NCBI RefSeq assembly: GCF_902686445.1
Contig: NC_062222.1
Coordinates: 132,625,035-132,689,034, forward strand
Direction: 5' to 3'
Source: Sciurus carolinensis
Lineage: Eukaryota; Chordata; Mammalia; Rodentia; Sciuridae
DNA length: 64,000 bases
The notes beneath the pieces were generated by a model. That model saw nothing but the letters and a program-made list of their open reading frames with translations, was not told the origin of the DNA and did not search any database. A program made the position numbers and the translations under genes. Of this stretch, positions 57,661 to 64,000 are shown one piece after another (within the stretch, counting starts at the first letter, position 1; each line of letters begins with the position of its first letter).

Positions 57661-58182
57661 TGAGAAAAACAGATTCATAATTGCTATTTCACTAAGGACA
57701 CAGTCTTTGTTTTGGAAGCTCTTAAAATTGCCTGGTATGTACATTTATATGCTGCTTTCCAAGTGGTAACCTTTTGAGTAGGTCAGTTTGAGTTTGTGAG
57801 GGAAGTGTGTGTAGGTGTATTTGTCAGCCGTGTGAATGCACTGCACACACAGACTTACGGATGTTCCTACTGAAGATGTAGGATGGGAGGCTAGAGATCA
57901 CAGAAAATACCAGAAAAGGAAATTTCAAAGTAAGTTATCCTTCCTGGAATCCAGTTTTTAAATCACGTTGAAAATCTTGCTGTACAGATAGTGTACAAAG
58001 AGTTGAGACCAGGTGATATTACAACAGGTGTCACTTTTGTAGCCATTCAGTCAGAGAATCAGAAAACCAGCTCCAAAAGGCCAAGTTGGTCAACTCTGTC
58101 TTTTAAGTAAAGCTTTATTGGAGCATAGTTTTACTGGAGTCTGACTTACTTATTATCTATGGCTATTTTCACATTAAAAGAG
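57661..58182. other. Intergenic sequence, possible DNA-transposon relic
   Basis: At about 58,105-58,180 the wording AAAGCTTTATTGGAGCATAG, TATTATCTATGGCTATTTTC resembles a common old hAT-type mammalian repeat. Otherwise nothing was recognised. Confidence 0.3.
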
Positions 58183-58695
58183 TATTGGAGATTGATAACC
58201 AGAATATATAAAGAACTAAAAAAAACTTAACACCAAAAGCAAATAACCCAAATGATAAATGGACAAATGAACCTAAAATAAATTTTTCAAAAGAAGAAAT
58301 GAGACTGGCCAAAAAATGTATGAAAACATACACCACCATATGACTCAGTTATTCCATTCCCTGGAATTTATCTGTAAGAATTAAAATCAGCATGCTATAG
58401 TGATACATGCTTATTAATGTTTATAGAAATGCAATTCACTACAGCCAAGTTGTGGAACCAGCCCAGGTGTCCCCTAGTAGATGATAGGGTAAGGAAAATG
58501 TGATTTCTATATGTAAATGGGGTTCTACTCAGCAATAAAGAAGAATGAAATTACATCATTTGCTCATTTGCTGGTAAATGGGTGGAACTAGACATCATCA
58601 TGCTAAGTGAAATAGGTCAGACTCAGAAAATCAAGGGTTGAATGTTTTCTCTTACATGCAGAAGACAGAAAAAAATAAGGAATTAAATAAAGTGA
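58183..58695 (+). mobile_element. 5'-truncated L1 3' end (older subfamily)
   Basis: From GAGATTGATAACCAGAATAT it follows the ORF2 end (ATAAAGAACTAAAAAAAACT, ATGACTCAGTTATTCCATTC, GGTAAATGGGTGGAACTAGA, ATGCTAAGTGAAATAGGTCA) and stops early in the 3'UTR after AGAAAAAAATAAGGAATTAA. An internal piece of about 100 bp near 58,330 is missing. Confidence 0.78.
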
Positions 58696-59364
58696 GATGA
58701 CAGGTCCTCTTAAGGTTACATACGCAGTCCTGGAGCCTTCTGTCTCCTAGCATCTCCCTTTATCACAATGCATCCCACCACCCAAGAGCCACACTGATTC
58801 ACCACTAAAGAGCTTAGTTTCACTTTGTTCTAAAGTGCACTGATGTAATTTTCTGTACATGTGATTTAAATTGTGTATGCAAACCAGCATCTTCCAGATG
58901 CTTTGTAACATCTGCCACATACAAACACCTAGGACCAGGAGACCCCCAGGGGGAGTTGCAATATCATTGACTGGGCTTATAAAAGCTGAGTTAAGAACTG
59001 ATACAAAAACATGCAAAACTTCATAGAAAATTGATTTGAAAAGGGGAGATTTCAGCAATAACTCAAATACCAATTGTATTAAGACACCAACTGGATATTC
59101 TCCTTCGATGAACCCTCAACAAACATAAATAATAGATATATATTATTGAACAGTAGGGGTTGGAGGATGGTAAGGGAATGGGTCTGGAACTTTTCCATCT
59201 CCCTCCTCCACTTGTGGATACCTTCCTGTGATGCCTACAGATAAGAGCCTATTGACAAGGCAGAATTGGAGAAATTCTGGATTCCCTCATCGTAAGAACA
59301 GTTCTTTAAACTCAAAATTGCAGATATAACTTGAATGTTGCTGTTTACACCAGGCAAGATATTT
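58696..59364. other. Intergenic sequence
   Basis: Nothing recognised. The minus-strand frame at 58,747-59,073 has no known resemblance. Confidence 0.45.
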
Positions 59365-59560
59365 TTGCCTTTGTTGTCTAATTTAATTCTCATGAAAACC
59401 TTGTTAGGTAGACAGTTATTCTTTTGGATTCATAATAGAGGATATAAGTGAAATTTTGAAACATTATGGCCCAGAGCTGATGAACTGGAGTTCCTATAGT
59501 TTGAGATCATGTTTGTCTGAAAAGAAAACTTGGATCTGCTACCTTGCACCTCAGATGTGA
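59365..59560 (-). repeat. MIR SINE
   Basis: AATTTAATTCTCATGAAAAC, CTTGTTAGGTAGACAGTTAT and a GGCCCAGAGCTGATGAACTG-like end follow antisense MIR (tttaatcctcacaacaaccct, gaggtaggtactatt). Confidence 0.5.
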
Positions 59561-59924
59561 CTCAGGCACAATGACACTCTGCTTTAGCAAAAGACACAAC
59601 AAAATTTAAAGTTCTCTCTTCACTCTGGAAGTGACCAAAAATACATAGGAATCAAAAATATAAAAAATAAGCAAGGTGTATTGTGTACAAGAGATAAGAA
59701 CTGAATCTGCATCACCCCAGGGTGAACGTGTAGGGAGCAGTTTATAGAAATCATTAAGTATGTCATTTCCAAATCTCAATGCTTTCATGATCTCCCCAGT
59801 CTGGGAATGAAACAAGACGTCACTGCTAGCCTAGATCCCACCTCCTTCCTGGTTGGTGAGAGAGGGAGAAGAGATGGTGGATGTGAAAAAGAACACAGTA
59901 TGTTCCTTTCTAGACCCTGCTATG

Positions 59925-60355
59925 AGTTAGGATTCTCCAAAGAAACAGAACCAATAGGATGTTCTGTTTTTAAGGAAGTGGCTCATTCATCTGTGGAGGC
60001 TTATGGAGTCTAAACTCTGGCAGGGGAGGCCAGCAGGGTAGAGACTTAGTCATAAATTGAAGTTGAGTCCAAAGGCAGCCTCCTAGTGAGACAGGAAGAG
60101 TGGATTTTGCAAGAGCAGTCCAAAAGGCATCCATAGGCAGAATTCCTTCTTCTTCAGAGAAGGTCAGCCTTTAGGTTCTGATAAGTCTTTCACTGAAAAG
60201 GGGAGGCCCAACCACAGTGTGGAGGACAATTGCCCAGTCCATTTACTTTGATGAAAATCTTATTCATACACTCCTCACAGAAACATACAAAAGAGTAATC
60301 AAATTCCAGAGCACTTTGGCCCAGTCAAGGTGGCTTGTGCAATTAATCACACACT
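59925..60355 (-). repeat. MLT2-type ERVL LTR relic
   Basis: The antisense MLT2 order is TTAGGATTCTCCAAAGAAAC, AGAACCAATAGGATGTTCTG, AAGGAAGTGGCTCATTCATC, GGCAGAATTCCTTCTTCTTC, GAGAAGGTCAGCCTTTAGGT, GGAGGACAATTGCCCAGTCC, CTCACAGAAACATACAAAAG and CTTTGGCCCAGTCAAGGTGG. Confidence 0.78.
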
Positions 60356-63300
60356 CCTCCCCATTCTGTTTAGGCTGACTCTCAAGTGAGGAGGGATTTG
60401 ACTTTTCTAGCACTCCCAGGGACTTGGTGGATAAGTTTAAGTCATGGGTAGTGGATGTAGTAGAAGCTTACTGGCCAAAGATCAAAGACTATATTCCTAT
60501 CATCTTTGCTAGTAGTAATAATATTTTAACTCTTTTTTGGATTCTTTATGAATAAGTCTTAATTTGAGCAGAATATGGGGTGCTCTCATGCAGATGCATA
60601 GATACATGGGCTCAGAATGTTAAGAACTAAAGATCAAATTTTCGCACCTAAAATTTAGAAGTATTTAGGTTTTTGTCTCAGCTAGGATGAGATGCTTTAG
60701 GACATTAGGAACCTTGTTTACTTAAGTTCAGATCTCTAAAGGCCTTTGGGATGTGATGGATCATAGCTAGCCCTGGCCGCAGCTGGTTACAAACATGGAG
60801 CTACTTTTGAAAGGTGAGGGCCAGAATGGTGACCCCTTGGTTTTTACTGAGCTCATCTCTGTGGTCCCAGAATTCATATTGCTGTCACTAACCCTAACTC
60901 AAATCCCGTGAGTTAGGGTGTATGGTACAGCAAAGATGTGGGCCTAATTAAGATCACTCTGAGATGTTTCAGACATTAGAAGAAGACAGGATCTGTGTTC
61001 CCATTATTAGTTTCTGTTTGCTTTGCATCCACTTCCATCTCCCTGCAAGAAAGATCCCCAGGAAGCAACTTAACTTCACATATGCAAATGAACTGAGTTA
61101 TTCTATCTTACAGAACAGGGGTTCAGCTTTTACCATCCTCAGAGAGTGGGACTCATACTCTGAATCGAGGAATTCAATCACAAAATTGCAGTTTTATAAA
61201 AAAAAAGAATAGAGAATTTTACTAATGAATTGATTTTTGAAAGGAAGAATGAAATTCTAAATATATGCAAAATATGCCATATTCTTGGACTGAGAGAGTA
61301 ACTCAATGAAGTAATGATCAACTCAAAAATTAGGAAGAAAAAACTCAAATATTAGAAAGTCTGGTGTCTGTAATAGCCAATTTATCTCTAGGAATTCATT
61401 TCACTCTAGAAATCAATTGGTTTAAAAATTATGCTTCTTTCTGCTACAACAGGAGCAGTGGAGAAAGGTGGACACATTAAGCAGAAGAGCTGTCCTGAAG
61501 CTGGAGTTGGATCAGAGAGCCCAGGTGGACAAACGGGAAAGAGAAGGGGGGATGGATACAGTGGGGCCAATGCTCTCAAAGACCGTGTAGGGAAGAATGA
61601 AGTCTTAGTACAGATCAGAGAGGATGGTGGTGCTTCACTCCCTGTCATAAATAGAGGGTTTTATTTCAGAGAGCAGAGTATGAAGAGACCCCCAGAGTGA
61701 CACCAGATACAGGACGTAATTAAGGCTTTTAAAAGGGTGTCATGTTGAAAAAAGAAACTTTGGTAAAGATTAGAGCAGCTATGTAAAGTTGTGTCAGAAC
61801 TCCTAAACTGGCTGGAGAAGGAAAGAGTTGGAGGAAGGACGCTTGCTTCTCAAGTCTCCAGAACATGTGCAAGCGGCACAGGTATAACCCGGAGGGCAAC
61901 TGTCCCAGTACCTTGAGAAACAAAGGCTCTGGAGACTGGGAGGTGCAGGAAGTCAAGCAGGAAGCAAGCAGACGGTGCAAACACAGGACAGGCCTGCATT
62001 AGGTTTCATCTGAAGAGAGACATCCTCCAAGACTGCTGACCGCACTTAGAAGCGTGCAGAGGACAGGATTATCTGGGAAGATGGTACATTTTCCAGACTC
62101 ATATGTCACGTCATTCACTTTGCACCTCCCATTGTGACAAAACCCGACATGGATGCTGTAGAAACAACTACCTGGCTTTAAAAGAAAGAAAGGAAAGGAA
62201 AAAGTTCCAGTAAATGGTCTCAGCTTACTTGTGTAGGAGAGAGACTGATAGGCGCAACTGAACTGAACTGAACTGTTGCACTAGCCTTAAAGAGGTGACA
62301 CGGAGGGGGGACTTGGATGGAAAAAGGACATGGAGATTCCATCCCTTTTGCTGCAAAAGATGAAATGTTTCTCTGGGTCTAAAATGCTCAACCACTGCTG
62401 AAAGAGAGGATGCCAAGGAGTCCATATAAAAGCACCTGACCCTCACTGTGGTAGGATAAATATGACAGTAACTATGAAACACTGTCATTGGGGGCTGTGG
62501 TATCATGAGCGACTCACAGCTTCAGTTTTGGCCTCTGCTGACACTGATGCTCCAACGGAAATAAATATGGCGACAAGAGAGAGGCTTGTGCCCAGCATGC
62601 AGTTCTCCATATTGCTGGGTGGTTCTATGGTAGAGGCCACTGCAGGGGCCACTGTGAACTGAGGCTAAAATTGGCTGCTTGCTAGATACCACAGGACCAT
62701 GAAGTGGCCTGCTCTCAATGTGAAGTCAGGGTCCCAGAAATCCAGAGCTGAGAAGGAAATGAAATTGGGAGCTTCAAGTGAGAGGGAAAGGTAAGAGACG
62801 TTGATAAAAGAGTTGCCAGAAACCTTTTCCAGGAAACAAGGGAATATATCACTCGACGGAGGCACGTGGGGCTTCTTTTTTCACCTCAGATATAATGAAT
62901 TCTTCTCTTGATGGATGGACAGTTTCCCATAATACAGTTAGGTTCACGGTATTCATTTTGTGGATGTTTAGCACAGACTAAATGGTAGCTGGGTGAGAGA
63001 CAAGTCAAGAAATGACCTGTAGCCAAAACCTTTGAATACTGAGGTTCCCATGACCTCTTCCATGTATGCAATGAATGAGCATCAGCATTGCCATTACTAC
63101 TGAGATTTGAAACTTAATAGTTCGTGGAATAAATGCTTTTAGCATCTAAGAGTTTTCTCCTTTTTCAACTTGGATGCAGAGAGTTGAGTTAAATACTGTT
63201 TAGTTCATGCCACAGAATCTTTAGATTCTGGGAAGGAGGGAAGAACATTCCTATTTTTAGTTGTATTTCCATAACTTCTTTTCTTATTTCCCACACTCAC

Positions 63301-63469
63301 CCCTATTTATTTGCATTTGATATTTATCTCCAGGTGTGCATGCGTCTTTTCTTTATGAGTGGTGGAGAGAGGATTTCCCTGGCTCATTTACCTAAAATCT
63401 CATTCAACCCACACACCCCATGCATATTTTCCCTCCAGCTCTGTACATTTTCTCTCTGGCTTGGGTAAA
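60356..63469. other. Single-copy-looking intergenic sequence
   Basis: No gene recognised. It contains a perfect 11-bp-stem inverted repeat with telomere-like arms at 60,891-60,919. A patch around 62,500-62,660 is GC-richer and includes an AAATATGGCGAC YY1-like word near 62,563, with no further promoter evidence. Confidence 0.45.
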
Positions 63470-63662
63470 TATCAAATATGCATATATTTAGCTTGCTTAC
63501 CTATCTTTTATATTCTTTGCTCCCACAAATCGAATATGAATTTCATGAGCAAAAGAACATCTTTCTGTTCCATTCATTGCTGTGTCCCTAGGGTCTAGCC
63601 TAGAATCTGACCCCTCATAGCACATGTCATTGACTATTTGTAAAGTAAATGAATGAATGATT
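63470..63662 (+). repeat. L2 3' end fragment
   Basis: TATATTCTTTGCTCCCACAA, TTCATGAGCAAAAGAACATC, CATTCATTGCTGTGTCCCTA, GGGTCTAGCC and a TAAAGTAAATGAATGAATGA end follow the L2 terminal consensus. Confidence 0.6.
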
Positions 63663-64000
63663 GTAAGCAATGTTAACAGGAAAGCAGAGTGATTCACTTA
63701 ACACATATGCCATATAAGGGTGCGTCCCTGCCCAGAATGGCATACACATCCCTGATCATCAATTCACAGGGACTTAACTCTGCACACAACATTCTTTCTC
63801 TAATACCAGCTCAGCTACTATCTCTGGTCTTCTGTCCTCCAGTGTTGACTCTCTTGCTTTTTCTAGAGCATATCCATCTCTCACTACTCAGAGTTTCAGA
63901 AATAGCTCTGTCATTTTCCTAGAACTCTCTTAGCTCAGATTTGATCTCTTGTTCCTGAGGTACTATGAATATGCCCCAGTCACTATTGGCCTGGTTATCC
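63663..64000. other. Intergenic sequence to window end
   Basis: Nothing recognised. Confidence 0.5.

Overview
The window is repeat-dense mammalian intergenic DNA, most likely from a squirrel-lineage rodent (ground squirrel or marmot type). Three observations support that inference. There are tRNA-Ala-related ID SINEs (8.56, 27.65 and 54.49 kb). There are 7SL-B1 plus ID composite SINEs of the B1-dID type (5.71 and 43.08 kb), which are typical of squirrel-related rodents. There is a young, rodent-style LINE-1 family with many copies. Mouse-type B2/B4 SINEs were not noticed. No intact host protein-coding gene, rRNA, tRNA or CRISPR array could be supported. Almost every long open frame lies inside a transposon relic.

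Layout. 0-0.47 kb: an L1 endonuclease fragment cut by the window edge. 2.94-3.19 kb: a 5'-truncated L1 3' end. 4.44-7.52 kb: an old L1M element split by a MaLR solo LTR with an exact 5-bp target duplication and by a B1-dID SINE. 7.5-19.5 kb: mostly single-copy sequence with MIR, ID and MLT1-type relics. 19.56-35.7 kb: a stack of nested LINE-1s. Its centre is a structurally complete young L1 (19,951-26,907) with a 15-bp target duplication, a 1.6-kb GC-rich 5'UTR built of about eleven 65-73-bp monomers, broken ORF1 and ORF2, a telomere-like tract in the 3'UTR and an apparent 3' transduction. It inserted into an older L1M copy whose pieces resurface as far as 30.1 kb. Further downstream is a 4.7-kb L1 (30,985-35,700) that itself carries an antisense LTR of class II (ERVK/beta-retroviral) type. 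35.7-64 kb: mostly single-copy DNA with one 3'-truncated L1 fragment (41.2-42.3 kb), an antisense MaLR LTR, an MLT1 LTR beside an ID SINE with a 12-bp TSD, an old L1M (55.9-57.0 kb), a short L1 3' end, an MLT2-type LTR, MIR/L2 relics and several microsatellites.

No pathway or operon is present. The biology here is transposon biology: L1 provided the machinery that moved the ID and B1-dID SINEs (12- and 10-bp TSDs), and successive insertions can be dated relative to one another by nesting. The most unusual signals are the monomeric L1 promoter array with a dimer-like higher-order pattern, the 3' transduction, a 42-bp inverted duplication in ORF2, an 11-residue duplication in the ORF1p coiled coil, and an interstitial TTAGGG-like tract inside an L1 3'UTR. 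Repeat family names are from memory of consensus sequences and need a RepeatMasker run to confirm subfamily.
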